Shown here: positions 8,846 to 18,227 of the stretch, piece by piece | Position numbering within the stretch: the first letter of the stretch is position 1 | Layout: each line of letters opens with the position of its first letter | Origin: Bdellovibrionales bacterium | GTDB taxonomy: Bacteria > Bdellovibrionota > Bdellovibrionia > Bdellovibrionales > Bdellovibrionaceae | Assembly: GCA_016713585.1 (NCBI GenBank) | Contig: JADJOV010000004.1 | Span: 62,001 to 126,000 of the forward strand | DNA: 64,000 bases | Direction of reading: 5' to 3' | Translations under genes and position numbers: made by a program | The notes under the pieces: model-generated | Seen by the model: only the letters and a program-made list of their open reading frames with translations | Databases searched by the model: none | Told to the model about the DNA's origin: nothing

Positions 8846-9757
8846 TCAAGAAATTGCTAACTTAGGGAGTTGAGCGTTTGCTCCAGTTTCGATTTTTACT
8901 GCGGGAACTCCGCCCCAAGATTCCCCAGCAGGAATGACCGTCTTGGGTAGCACAACTGAGTTTGGCATGATTCGCACGTTATCACCAAGGGTCACACCGC
9001 CCATAATGGTGGCCCGAAGGCCGACGGTGCATCCACTCCCAATTTTAACTGGTGAAATCACCATCAAGCCACCTTGGCCATAGTGGGCTACGATAGTCAC
9101 AGAGCCACCGATGGTGACATGATCGCCAAGTTCAATCAACGAGGGATCGGAAATATAGGTTGAATTGATTGTTGTTCCTTTTCCGATTTTCATTCCCATC
9201 ATGCGATAGAATAACTGGCTGAGCGGGGTGGGGGTTGCGAATTCCAAAAAAGTATAACGAACTAAATACGTCAAACCGTTATGTAAATACCACTTGAAGG
9301 TTTCAACTGAATAGTAGGGACCTCGCCAAGCTTTGAGTTTTCCCCGAATTAGGAAGTTCACTGTCGGGGTCACGAAAATCAAAGTAAACCCATAGAGAAA
9401 ATATCCAACTGCAATAGAAAAACCGAGGGCGAGATTTTGTATGAGGGTAGTCTGCTTTTCAGTGATTTCAATTAAGTATCGGAAAAAGGCTATCCCGGGC
9501 ACAAGGCTTAAACCTAGACAAAGGCTTGCCGTCAAATATATTGCCGGCAAAAGAGCCAAGTGGCTGAGAATCTTAAATTTGCGCAGGACTTTTTCAAAAA
9601 ACCCTTTTGTTCCTGAATGGGAAGATCCAGTTGTGTGGAGATCAAGTCTTTTCTTCATGTTTCCGCTTTCATCTTTCAGCCCTGTCGGTGGATGCAATGG
9701 AAAACTTGAGGCCTCGCTCCGATTCCCAGCGATTCCGAATGAGACTCCTGATTTCAC
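8846..9757 (-). CDS. left-handed beta-helix (hexapeptide) acyltransferase with membrane segments
   Basis: Probably transfers an acyl or acetyl group to a cell-surface substrate; the substrate cannot be read from sequence. Seen, 303 residues: a polar N-terminus, two or three hydrophobic segments (about 62-85, 105-135), then a hexapeptide-repeat helix from about 195. It includes MGMKIGKGTTINSTYISDPS, VTIGGSVTIVAHYGQGG and GLRATIMGGVTLGDNVRIMP, ending with the GVPAVKI motif common to LbH transferases. The layout resembles the C-terminal Pls-type LbH domains associated with nonribosomal peptide synthetases. An internal ATG near residue 34 is an alternative start. It lies upstream of glnN on the same strand, with about 190 bases between. 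Confidence 0.75.
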   Translation of the reverse strand: MKSGVSFGIAGNRSEASSFPLHPPTGLKDESGNMKKRLDLHTTGSSHSGTKGFFEKVLRKFKILSHLALLPAIYLTASLCLGLSLVPGIAFFRYLIEITEKQTTLIQNLALGFSIAVGYFLYGFTLIFVTPTVNFLIRGKLKAWRGPYYSVETFKWYLHNGLTYLVRYTFLEFATPTPLSQLFYRMMGMKIGKGTTINSTYISDPSLIELGDHVTIGGSVTIVAHYGQGGLMVISPVKIGSGCTVGLRATIMGGVTLGDNVRIMPNSVVLPKTVIPAGESWGGVPAVKIETGANAQLPKLAIS

Positions 9758-9836
9758 TACCCATTCTGCCTAGTTCATGGGCATTTGCATAAAAATGAGA
9801 CTTTATTGCTTTCTCTTTTCTAAAGAAAAATGTCGT

Positions 9837-9861
9837 CCTGAGAAATCATCAATTTCTCAGG
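9837..9861. repeat. perfect 10-bp stem-loop
   Basis: CCTGAGAAAT (9837-9846) and ATTTCTCAGG (9852-9861) form a perfect 10-bp hairpin with a 5-base loop. It lies between the acyltransferase start and the transposase remnant. It could be the acyltransferase leader, a boundary of the decayed element, or a terminator. Confidence 0.6.
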
Positions 9862-9958
9862 GTCTGGTTTTTGACTTTGATCTTTGGGGATGCCAAAGGT
9901 TTTTTGGGGATTGGGGGTCTGGATGGGGCGGAGTTTGTGAATTGTCAGCCCCATTTTT

Positions 9959-11258
9959 TCAAGTCGAATCAAAATCAAATTTCAGATAATTTGGCATTTC
10001 ATACTTCATCGTAGCTCCAAGATCCAGTTCAGCTACAACGACCGCGAGTTTTTCAAAATATCTTCGACAGCTTCCGACTCTTAATGTCAATGGCCCCCAA
10101 TTTCCAATGCTTAAATAGAATGGAAAATAATTGTGCGATTTGTGCAAGACCAAAAAGACATTGGGAAGATTTCCAGAGGTCCGAAATTGTGCTCTATATG
10201 AAATCCAAGATTTTTTGTTCGTTGAAATTTCTGTTTTCAATCCCAAAGCGGGCTCTAGCTGCTGAAGCCAACAATGTGACATTCCATTTGTTGACAGGAA
10301 GATTTGTAACCCAGGAGCTTTGATAAAGAATCTCGCCTTCCAGGCTAAGCTCCTGGTAAACGACAAGATTTGTTAGTACTTGTTTTTCAGTTTTAGAATA
10401 TTGTTTGAGAGGAAGATTCTGAGTCCATTCGTATCGGTGCAGATGTCCCTTTGAGTCGAGCCTTTCTAATTGTTGCTTTGCTCCCAGAGGTATTCAAACA
10501 TAAAAAAACTTCTTTGTTGCGATCTGACTTGGCAGTTACGATGTATTTCCACGAGAAACTTTCGATGACAGACAAAATTGGATCAACAGCCAATAAATTG
10601 TCGGCTAGAATGCAAAAATTGCGTTTTGGAAATTCAGTACGAAGTTTTTGCAAAGAGTCTTTTGCAGCATTGAGTTCACAGTCATTCTTGAGTATTGAGT
10701 CTGAGTGCTGTCTTTCTGAATCGGCTCAAATTGCAGAGGCATTGAGTATTTTCCGCTCTGGTTTGTCAAGGAAGCAAGGAGTTGGCCATGCATGAAATGA
10801 GTCCGACCATCACTCGAGTTTCTGGTCAAACAAAATTCACAATTGACTTTGCAACTTGAGAGCTGACCCGTTCCGTCAAGTGAAAGAAGATCCAGTGAGC
10901 CAAAAAACTTCTCGGCATCAAGTATTTTCTGCCGCTCCAATCTTTGGTGAATCTTTTTTAGAATCAAATTCACTGAGTCCGTTGTCACTGATTCAAGAAT
11001 GTATCGGAAACTGTCTTTGTCAGGAATGTCTGATAGACTGATGAAACAGCTGAAATTGTCCAAGGAGAGCTCATTGCCACGATGTTCCAGAGTGAAGGAG
11101 CGCAGCGAGCGATAACGAAGCAAAAACATCATTATCCCAGAGAAGAGGGTCTCTTTCATGCTGTATTTGCAGCGACTTTGCAGGCGACCATCGGGGACCT
11201 GATCCAACTCAGACAACCAATTCGGTAAAAGTTGAGAGGTAAATTTTAGTATTTTCAT
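9959..11258 (-). pseudogene. decayed DDE transposase
   Basis: Several minus-strand frames join into one transposase-like protein of about 430 residues. N-terminal part: MKILKFTSQLLPNWLSELDQ, then MKETLFSGIMMFLLRYRSLR and a first acidic motif DLLSLDGTGQ. Middle: RNFCILADNLLAVDPILSVI with the second Asp. C-terminal: ARFGIENRNFNEQK with a plausible catalytic Glu, then FGLAQIAQLFSILFKHWKLG and a tail ending in KFDFDST. At least four frame breaks and a premature stop make it inactive. The exact IS family is not recognised and no terminal inverted repeats were found. It shares its neighbourhood with a Y1 transposase remnant. Confidence 0.65.
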
Positions 11259-11347
11259 GTTGCAAAAATCCTTGAATCGATTAAAAAATGATATCGCTAC
11301 TTGAACATGATGAGGGAATGTGAGCAAGCCAACACAGCTTCCTTTTA

Positions 11348-11890
11348 TTGAAAAACGTCAGAGGTTTTTGGAGGTTGCCTTTGCGCAGTCATCCAAAAGA
11401 AGCAAGGCTCTTTCAACTAAAGAGCCCGTGCATATTGTTCTCAAGTCCGAGTAAGCTTATAGGCCCAAGCTCCTTGCTACAACATGCCGACTTTGTTGAT
11501 AGAACCATCCGAGCTTGGGCTAAAAATGTGGGGTGAAAATTTATGAGCTAGTCAATGTGGGCAACCATTTGCATCTGGTTGTTGTATTGACGAAACTCTC
11601 CCTCTATCGAAAGTTCATTCGCACGATCACAGCATTGATTGCGCGCCATGTGGGACAGCGAAATCGAGGAGTCGGGCGAGCCACTCAATCGGGCAAAGAT
11701 AAAATGGAAAATCATTTTCAGTTTTGGCTCGCACGTCCTATACACGAATTGTTGCCTGGGGACGAGATTGGAAAATATTCTGAAATACATGCAGAAAAAT
11801 CGCAGTGATGCCCAATCACCATGTGGTCGAAACTTGCTGAGTTTTCAGGTGCCAGGCTTTGATTATAGGGCCACATTCAGTACGGCCTGA
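11348..11890 (+). pseudogene. decayed REP-associated tyrosine transposase (Y1/IS200-like)
   Basis: Broken frames resemble a TnpA-REP protein: STKEPVHIVLKS near 11410 (the KxPxHIVLR opening), SLLQHADFVDRTIRAWAKNV, the HUH motif in GNHLHLVVV (11560-11590), and after another break ILKYMQKNRSDA, where the catalytic Tyr is expected. Such enzymes move or process REP hairpins. Three or more frameshifts make it inactive. A short palindrome at 11975-11992 might be a related hairpin, but no REP family could be shown. Confidence 0.6.
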
Positions 11891-11974
11891 CGACCATTGT
11901 GTTTGTGTCTTACGGGTAACTATCGAGTCAGCTTGCTGGCCAATTCGACCATCCTCCTAACGCCGGGCGATGTT

Positions 11975-11992
11975 GGGAAAAAATATTTTCCC
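11975..11992. repeat. A/T-core palindrome
   Basis: GGGAAAA (11975-11981) and TTTTCCC (11986-11992) flank four bases. It lies in the gene-free stretch 11891-12086, which also holds two copies of TCGGAACTGCTG 27 bases apart. Function unknown. Confidence 0.45.
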
Positions 11993-12086
11993 GATACCAG
12001 GAGAGCCTTATCAAAGATAGGATTCAAGTCTCGTTCGGAACTGCTGCTTGAGGCCTCGTCGGAACTGCTGTTGGATTTCAAAAGGC

Positions 12087-12554
12087 CTAAATTCCAAAAT
12101 TGGCCAAATCATGGGCTAGCTTTCCAATAGTCTGCAGGTTCAAGGCGCTCAGGAGAGGCTCATCTTCTTTAGGTTCGTTTTTGAGCATGTGGGCCAGGTG
12201 CCAAAGCAAATCATCGGTCGTGACAATACCGACAACGTCGTCTTCATTGTTGGTAATCAAAAGGCAAGAAATCTTCAATTCTAACATTTTGAGAATCGCC
12301 AGGCGAAGACTGGTTTGCTGGTCGAGGGCCTGAACAGGAGAAGTCATCAGCATTTCAACCCCCATGTTCTGAGTCATGAGTCCAACTCTAATATCAGATT
12401 GAGACAGGACCCCAACGATAGTGTTTTCCTCGTCGACAATAGGTAAATGACGTATCCGCTTTTCCTTCATCAGCGCCTGGGCGTCGTCAAGACTTGAGCC
12501 TGTAGGAATTGTAATGAGTGAGCTAGAGGTCATTGCCTTAAGGGTGGTGGTCAT
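12087..12554 (-). CDS. tandem CBS-domain protein
   Basis: Small cytoplasmic protein of about 155 residues made almost entirely of two CBS domains, which usually bind adenine nucleotides and regulate a partner. Seen: CBS1 with KEKRIRHLPIVDEENTIVGV and LSQSDIRVG; CBS2 with LKISCLLITNNEDDVVGIVT and TTDDLLWHLA. The frame is open further upstream, but ATG 12554 (MTTTLKAMT) is preferred because CAAGGAGAC precedes it at the right spacing. It stands alone between the transposase remnants and a divergent acyltransferase gene, so no partner can be inferred. Confidence 0.85.
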   Translation of the reverse strand: MTTTLKAMTSSSLITIPTGSSLDDAQALMKEKRIRHLPIVDEENTIVGVLSQSDIRVGLMTQNMGVEMLMTSPVQALDQQTSLRLAILKMLELKISCLLITNNEDDVVGIVTTDDLLWHLAHMLKNEPKEDEPLLSALNLQTIGKLAHDLANFGI

Positions 12555-12755
12555 CGGGGTCTCCTTGAAATTTGAATAGTTAAAATTAACTTCCAGAGAT
12601 TGCAATTCGCGGTCGTTGCAGACTTTAGCATTGGCCTTTCTCGGTGGCTATCCTCGGTGAATGTTCTTCGGGATAAAGGGCCCCTTGCGTCAAAGACAAA
12701 GCAGCCTGTTGTATCGCTAGACAATCTGGACCCACTTTGAATAAATACCAACATT

Positions 12756-13652
12756 ATGGCGTCAGGGTTTCAGAGAGTCCGAAGTTTTTTACGGGGTGTG
12801 TTTTGCACGGGAATTTTCGTGGGTAACACGATTTTTTGGTGTGTCTTTATGCTTCCTCTCGTTGTGATGAAGCTGCTCGCTCCAAAAGGATCTCAAGCGA
12901 GATGGACTGGCTTGATTGTGCGAATTGCCGACCTCTGGGTGGGGGGCAATAGTTGGGGTATCCAGCTGATGCACAAAATCAAGTGGGAGGTTCAGGGGCT
13001 TGAAGGACTTTCTCCTCAAGCTTCTTATCTAGTGGTGGTGAACCATCAATCTTGGGTTGATATTGTCGTGCTCCAAGAAGTCTTGCGGAGGCAGGTTCCT
13101 TTTTTGCGTTTTTTTCTTAAAAAAGAGCTTATCTATGTGCCACTGCTCGGGGTGGCTTGGTGGGCCTTGGATTATCCTTTTATGCATCGACATTCAAACG
13201 AATATTTGGACAAACATCCAGAACGACGGGGCCAGGACCTTGAAATCACCAGAAAGGCCTGTGAAAAATTTCTGGGAAGTCCTGTGGCGATTTTAAATTT
13301 CTTAGAGGGAACTCGATGTACGCCAGCCAAGTTGTTAAAATCTCGCTCACCTTATCGGAATCTATTGGCGCCTAAACGTGGAGGAGTAGCGTTTGCTCTT
13401 CAGTCGATGGGAGAGCAATTTGAGGCGCTTCTGGATGTCACAATTTTTATCCCAAGGTCGATAAAACTTTGTGGGATCTTCTGTCGGGTCAGATCGATCG
13501 GGTTGTTGTTCGTGTGCGAAAGCTTCCAATTCCACAGGAGCTCATTGGGCATGATAATTTAGAGAAGAAAGAGAATCGCGCGACTCTTCGGAATTGGATC
13601 CACGGGATTTGGGAAGAAAAAGATCGATGGCTTGAAAGCCAAAAAACGTTGA
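12756..13652 (+). CDS. lysophospholipid acyltransferase family protein, YihG/PlsC-like (frameshift near 13450)
   Basis: Inner-membrane enzyme expected to add a fatty acyl chain to a lysophospholipid such as 1-acylglycerol-3-phosphate. Seen: an N-terminal membrane segment (about 15-42), the HX4D motif in NHQSWVD (His97, Asp102), a hydrophobic stretch after it, and FLEGTR at about 182-187, the acceptor-binding block. The frame breaks near 13450, where one more T joins LLDVTIF to YPKVDKTLWDLLSGQ. The corrected tail, ending EEKDRWLESQK, matches the C-terminus of YihG-type members. No stop is visible at the expected end because the frame runs on into the next lipoprotein, suggesting another indel near 13645. 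Confidence 0.8.
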
Positions 13653-14181
13653 TGGTTTTGTTTGCATTGAGCGGCGTTTTGACCCTTTCATCTTGCACCC
13701 AGGAAGCGAAGGTCAAAGACGCTAGTTTAGCAGCAGCAGCTGCGAGTTTTGAAAATATTCTCAAAGATGAATCTCGTCGGACCATTCATGGTAAAGAACT
13801 TCTCAAGCTTAATTATGTGAGTGTGATTAAAGAGCAATCTCATTTTGAAGTTGTTAAAGCGACAATTCAAAAAAACCGAGTGAGGTCGCTAGCGGAATAA
13901 AAAATGGCGACAGTCGTGAGTCTGCGGTCGTTCAGGTTCGTGTGCGGACGGTCCCCGATTCCGTGAGAAATGCCTTAATGGATATTATCGAACTTCGAAA
14001 GAATGAGAACTCATTTTCTTTCAATATGACCGATGCACTGAAAATGATTCGTCAGCAGCTAGATCTAAGTCCTGATTCATTTTTAGATATTTTGTTTACA
14101 TTTCAGCTTCATCATCAGCCTCAGGGCTGGGTCGTGGCGAGTCAGTCCCACGAAAAGCTGAAAATTTCTCAAGAAAAATAG
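13653..14181 (+). CDS. putative lipoprotein (frameshift near 13875)
   Basis: Not recognised as a known family. Seen: hydrophobic N-terminus MVLFALSGVLTLSSC with a lipobox-like LSSC, indicating an acylated lipoprotein with Cys15, then an alanine-rich linker. With one more A in the run at 13645-13650, the start would move to TTG 13629 and give a lysine-rich n-region (KAKKTLM), which is more convincing. A second break near 13875 joins VVKATIQKN to a tail that includes VRVRTVPDSVRNALMD and LDLSPDSFLDILFTFQLHH. It follows the acyltransferase with no gap and is probably cotranscribed. Function unknown. Confidence 0.6.
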
Positions 14182-14319
14182 CTTTCAACTGATTCAGTTC
14201 AAAATAGTTTTTGCGAAACTGGGCTCTTTTGTTTCAGAAGAGTGACCGATGGTTTATTCATAAATGAACCAGATTAGAGAGTATGGCAGGCAAGAACTTC
14301 AAAGCGCGGGGAATTCGCC

Positions 14320-16140
14320 ATGAATCTTCGTCGTCGGGTTATGTTATTTTTTACCTTGGTGATCGGCTTACTGGCTATCGTCTGTTTACCCACATTCTAT
14401 TGGGTGACTGGTGGGCATTTGAAAGGCCAATTTTTTAAGTCCTATGCCTATCAGATCGATCAAGTTTTGGCCAATATCAATCATTTCTTTATGGAGAGAA
14501 GAGGGGATGTTTTGCATGGAGCAGGTCTCTTTTCGAGCCTTTCGCCATCGGATCGGCCAGAAGCTGAAAAGAAGTTGCAAAAACTATTTGCTGCCTACCC
14601 AGTCTATAGGTCACTTTCAATTTTTTTGCCGAACGGGGAAAAGGTTGTCGATAGCGGAGGTCTTGGCTTGGGCGAGATTTCGCAGGCGAGTTTTATTGCC
14701 CGCGCCCTTGCCAGTGAAAGTGTAATTTTGGGCTACGAATCTACAAAGGAAAACGGGCCCCCAACTTTGGTTTTTGGAAAATCGATAGTTCACGAGGGAA
14801 AGGTCCTGGGAGTTCTTGCAGCCTATGTTGAGGCGGGGAAGGTATTCTTACAAAATGATATTAGGTTCGACGATTCAAAATTTTGGAAAGGAACTGAATT
14901 TAAGCTCATTCAAAAGGCCTTCAAAAATACGCTCTATGAAAATAGTCAAGAAACAATTTCTTTTGACCATAACTATTTGCGAGAACTATCCTCAGTGCTG
15001 CTCCCTTCAGGAAAGCAGCAATCTGTTTTTGTTGAAGATCAGGATGGCTTTTTTGTCTTTGTCGGGGAGGGAGACACTTTTAACGATCTGGGCTTTGGAA
15101 ATTGGCAAATTTTGGTCAGAATCAAGAAAAGCGAGATCTTCGCGCCGGTGAACAAGATTGTTGTGATCCTTGGACTCATGTTTGTCGTCTTGTTGGCGAG
15201 CGCCCTGGGGGGCATGTATTGGCTGTATTCAAGATTGTTCTCGCCCTTGGTGACTTTGTCAGATCGAATCCTTCGCTTTGGTCAAGGTGAGTATGATGTA
15301 TTTAATGAAATAGCTCAAAAAGATGACGAGATTTCGATGATGGCACGGCACCTTAACAACATGTCTGGTAATCTCAAGAAGTCCATGACAGAGCTCAGTC
15401 AGCAGTCAAGACTGTCGGCTATTGGGCAGATGGCAGGTGGAATCGCTCATGAAATCAATAATCCTCTCTCTATTATCATTATGAGAGCAGATATACTTTC
15501 CCAAATGATTGGAAGAGGTACTGTCGACCCCAAAGAAATTAAAGCGGGTCTAGAGAAAATTACTGAAACGGCTGTGCGAATTTCAAAAATCATAAAAGGT
15601 CTAAGGGCTCTCTCGCGAGAAGGAAATCACGAGGCCTTTTCGGAAGTTTATGTCAATTCGGTGATAAGTTCAACTTTGGAGCTGTGTGAGCAATCTGTCA
15701 AAAACAAAGATATCAACATCAGGCCGGTTCAAAACACAGATGACCCTAGATTCGAATGTCGCCCAGTACAGATTTCCCAAGTCCTTCTAAATTTGATCAA
15801 CAATGCCGTCGATGAGATTAAAGATCTTCCATTTGAAGAGAGATGGGTCGAGATTCGTGTGAAAGACCTTGGTGAACAGGTTCTTGTGCAAGTTCTCAAC
15901 GGCGGTCCGAAAGTCTCTGAAGAAGTCGCAAATAAAATGTTTCAGCCATTCTTTACGACCAAAGGAGCTGGAGAAGGGACTGGCCTTGGTCTTTCGATTT
16001 CTAAACAAATTATGAGTAGTCATTCAGGGCAAATTCAGATCGACTTAACCGAGGCAAATACATGTGTGGCGCTAACCTTCCCCAAAGTTCAGCCGGTTAA
16101 TTCTGATTCGGAGGACTCTTCAGATCATTCGGCGGCCTAA
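14320..16140 (+). CDS. membrane sensor histidine kinase
   Basis: Two-component sensor with a periplasmic sensing domain. Seen, 606 residues: TM1 about 8-30, an extracytoplasmic region about 30-275 resembling a dCache/PAS-like sensor, TM2 about 276-300, HAMP about 300-355, HisKA with GGIAHEINNPLSII (phospho-acceptor His377), and HATPase with N-box LLNLINNAVDEI (about 490), F-box FFTTK and G2 box GEGTGLGLSIS. The G1 position reads VLNGGPKV where DxGxG is usual, so the nucleotide-pocket Asp is Asn. No response regulator is adjacent, so it is an orphan here. The next gene follows after 26 bases but encodes an unrelated barrel-like protein. The frame is intact. Confidence 0.92.
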   Translation: MNLRRRVMLFFTLVIGLLAIVCLPTFYWVTGGHLKGQFFKSYAYQIDQVLANINHFFMERRGDVLHGAGLFSSLSPSDRPEAEKKLQKLFAAYPVYRSLSIFLPNGEKVVDSGGLGLGEISQASFIARALASESVILGYESTKENGPPTLVFGKSIVHEGKVLGVLAAYVEAGKVFLQNDIRFDDSKFWKGTEFKLIQKAFKNTLYENSQETISFDHNYLRELSSVLLPSGKQQSVFVEDQDGFFVFVGEGDTFNDLGFGNWQILVRIKKSEIFAPVNKIVVILGLMFVVLLASALGGMYWLYSRLFSPLVTLSDRILRFGQGEYDVFNEIAQKDDEISMMARHLNNMSGNLKKSMTELSQQSRLSAIGQMAGGIAHEINNPLSIIIMRADILSQMIGRGTVDPKEIKAGLEKITETAVRISKIIKGLRALSREGNHEAFSEVYVNSVISSTLELCEQSVKNKDINIRPVQNTDDPRFECRPVQISQVLLNLINNAVDEIKDLPFEERWVEIRVKDLGEQVLVQVLNGGPKVSEEVANKMFQPFFTTKGAGEGTGLGLSISKQIMSSHSGQIQIDLTEANTCVALTFPKVQPVNSDSEDSSDHSAA

Positions 16141-16166
16141 AACTAAAGCCCATTGCATCAATTTTT

Positions 16167-16964
16167 TTGAAAAGCAAAAACTCTGATTGCTCTAAGCTTG
16201 GGCAACTTTGTACACTATCGATCTCAAGGACATATTTCACAAATATTACCGATAGTGATTTTGCTCAAATCACAAAAGAAATGTCTGCCAACTTCACACA
16301 TAACTCAATGATGGGAGCTTCGAAGCTTGGAACAATTTTTGGTTTTGAGGTGGGCTTGGTCGGGGCGCAGACAGGGTCTCCAAACACGAATGCCATTGCT
16401 CAGCGAACCGCTGGTTCAGAGATCCCCAGTTTGTATAACGCGGGGGTGATTGCGGCTGTGGGTGTGCCCTTTGGATTGTCAGCCGAAGTTGTGATGCTGC
16501 CAGGTCTCTCTGCCTCAGGATCCAGCTTTAGCTCGAGCTCCTATGCTTTGAAACTGAATATGAATGAATTGATACCGGTGCTACCAATCAACTTGGCGGT
16601 TCGTGGGGTTTATTCCAACGCAAAATTTTCCTTCAGCCAGACCATCTCAGGAGTGGCTGCTTCTGTGGATAACAAAACGGCAGTCACTGGGGTGCAATTG
16701 TTACTTTCGCCGAAGCTTCCAGTTTTTGAACCTTATATTGGGGTTGGTTTGCTGAATGGCTCGAATGAATTGAGCGTGACGGGGACCCCCGGAACCGTTT
16801 TTGACCCCAGTTTTTCAGTTGGGCAGTCTGAAAAGAAGACCGCAAGTTCAAGTCAATTCCTTGTGGGGGCCGAAGTGAGTCTTTTATTGATAAAGTTTGG
16901 AGCCGAGTACTCACAATGTTTTGGTGCCAGTCGAACAGGAATTAAAATCGCAGTTGGTTTTTAG
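16167..16964 (+). CDS. putative outer-membrane beta-barrel protein
   Basis: Unknown function; resembles DUF6588-like outer-membrane proteins. Seen: about 265 residues with many short amphipathic strands alternating with Gly/Ser/Asn turns (GTIFGFEVGLVGAQTGS, VFEPYIGVGLLNGSNELSVT) and a C-terminal strand ending in aromatic GF, typical of barrels. The annotated frame starts at TTG and has no signal peptide. In the next frame KAKTLIALSLG at 16175-16205 looks like one, so a frameshift near 16230 probably hides the true N-terminus. It ends two bases before the next gene. Confidence 0.65.
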   Translation: MKSKNSDCSKLGQLCTLSISRTYFTNITDSDFAQITKEMSANFTHNSMMGASKLGTIFGFEVGLVGAQTGSPNTNAIAQRTAGSEIPSLYNAGVIAAVGVPFGLSAEVVMLPGLSASGSSFSSSSYALKLNMNELIPVLPINLAVRGVYSNAKFSFSQTISGVAASVDNKTAVTGVQLLLSPKLPVFEPYIGVGLLNGSNELSVTGTPGTVFDPSFSVGQSEKKTASSSQFLVGAEVSLLLIKFGAEYSQCFGASRTGIKIAVGF

Positions 16965-16966
16965 TT

Positions 16967-18121
16967 TTGATTGTCTTTGCGATTGTTGTCTCGATAGTAC
17001 TGGCGCTGATGTGGTCAACGGTTTGGTTTAGCCTTATCGAGGATTCTTATTATAGCTCAGAAGTCCGAACGATTTTGCTCGTTTTATTTTTGGGCGCTTA
17101 TTTTTTGCAGATTGCACGGTTGGTTTTGCTTCGTCATCGCGGTGAAATGCGATGGCTGGTCATTCCCGCTTTTTTCTTAATGGGTTTGATATCTCACTTG
17201 TTTTTGGCGGCACTTGTAAAGGATTCTATTTCGGCCCTTTGGCTATGGCAAACTGGGGATGGAGAAAGACTTCGATGGCTTAATGAATCAGTGATTGTTC
17301 TTTGTGGATTTGCAAATATATGGGGGACTTGGACCGCGCTCAAAGGTCCAGATCTACAAACTGCTGAAATTCCGGTCCCCCAATGGAATCAGGGGAAGTC
17401 CATTCGGATCACCCAAATCAGTGACCTGCACGTTGGGCCGATTATTAAACGTAAGTATGTGCAAAATGTGGTCGAGAAAATTAATGCTCTTCAGGCCGAT
17501 TTGGTCGTGATTACAGGAGACCTTGGCGACGGAGCCGTCGATGATCTTCTTGCTGATCTCGAACCATTGAGATCTATTTCAGCGCCCTGGGGAGTCTATT
17601 TTGTGACTGGTAATCATGAGTATTATTGGAATGCCGCCGCCTGGATTCAAGCTGTGAAAAGCCTAGGAATTCACGTTCTCGAAAATCAGGGAGTTTCTCT
17701 TTCGGGCCTCTGGTTGGGGGGAGTTCCAGATGTATCAGCCCACCATTTTGCTGGAATGGCAGCTAGCGATCCCAAGCAAGCGATGGTTGGTTCTGAGTCA
17801 GGGCAGTTCAAGGTTCTTCTCGCCCATCAACCCAAGAGTGCTATTGCAGCCGAGGCTGCGGGATTTGATTTGACTCTGTCTGGACACACTCACAAGGGGC
17901 AGTTTTTTCCTTTCAATCTGCTGGTGGGCTTTTTTAATCCCCATGTGCAGGGTCTTGAAAAGCGAAACAATATGTGGGTCTATGTGAATCAAGGAACTGG
18001 ATTTTGGGGACCGCCGCTTCGACTTGGAGTCCCCTCTGAGATCACCCTGTTGACACTTAAAGGGATCAAAAACCCCGTGAATCTATCTCAAGGTCCAGAG
18101 ATAGTGAAGAATTCAATCTAG
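16967..18121 (+). CDS. membrane-anchored metallophosphoesterase, YkuE/YaeI-like
   Basis: Calcineurin-like phosphoesterase; relatives such as YaeI and LpxG act on phosphorylated lipids or lipid A precursors. Seen, 384 residues: four hydrophobic segments in the first 130 residues, then the metal motifs QISDLHVGP (DxH, about 150), VVITGDLGDG (GDxxD-like), FVTGNHEYYW (GNHE), and SGHTHKGQFFPF (GHTH). All five phosphoesterase motifs are present. The start is TTG at 16967, directly after the preceding stop. Lipid-linked substrate is inferred from the membrane domain and family, not shown. Confidence 0.85.
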   Translation: MIVFAIVVSIVLALMWSTVWFSLIEDSYYSSEVRTILLVLFLGAYFLQIARLVLLRHRGEMRWLVIPAFFLMGLISHLFLAALVKDSISALWLWQTGDGERLRWLNESVIVLCGFANIWGTWTALKGPDLQTAEIPVPQWNQGKSIRITQISDLHVGPIIKRKYVQNVVEKINALQADLVVITGDLGDGAVDDLLADLEPLRSISAPWGVYFVTGNHEYYWNAAAWIQAVKSLGIHVLENQGVSLSGLWLGGVPDVSAHHFAGMAASDPKQAMVGSESGQFKVLLAHQPKSAIAAEAAGFDLTLSGHTHKGQFFPFNLLVGFFNPHVQGLEKRNNMWVYVNQGTGFWGPPLRLGVPSEITLLTLKGIKNPVNLSQGPEIVKNSI

Positions 18122-18227
18122 TCGAACCCGACCACCTCAATCTCATTTGGGACCCATGGATTTGAGCCATGCTGGAATTACTGAACCTAGACTTGTGTAA
18201 CTAATCCGAGAGTTCGATAAGACGAAA

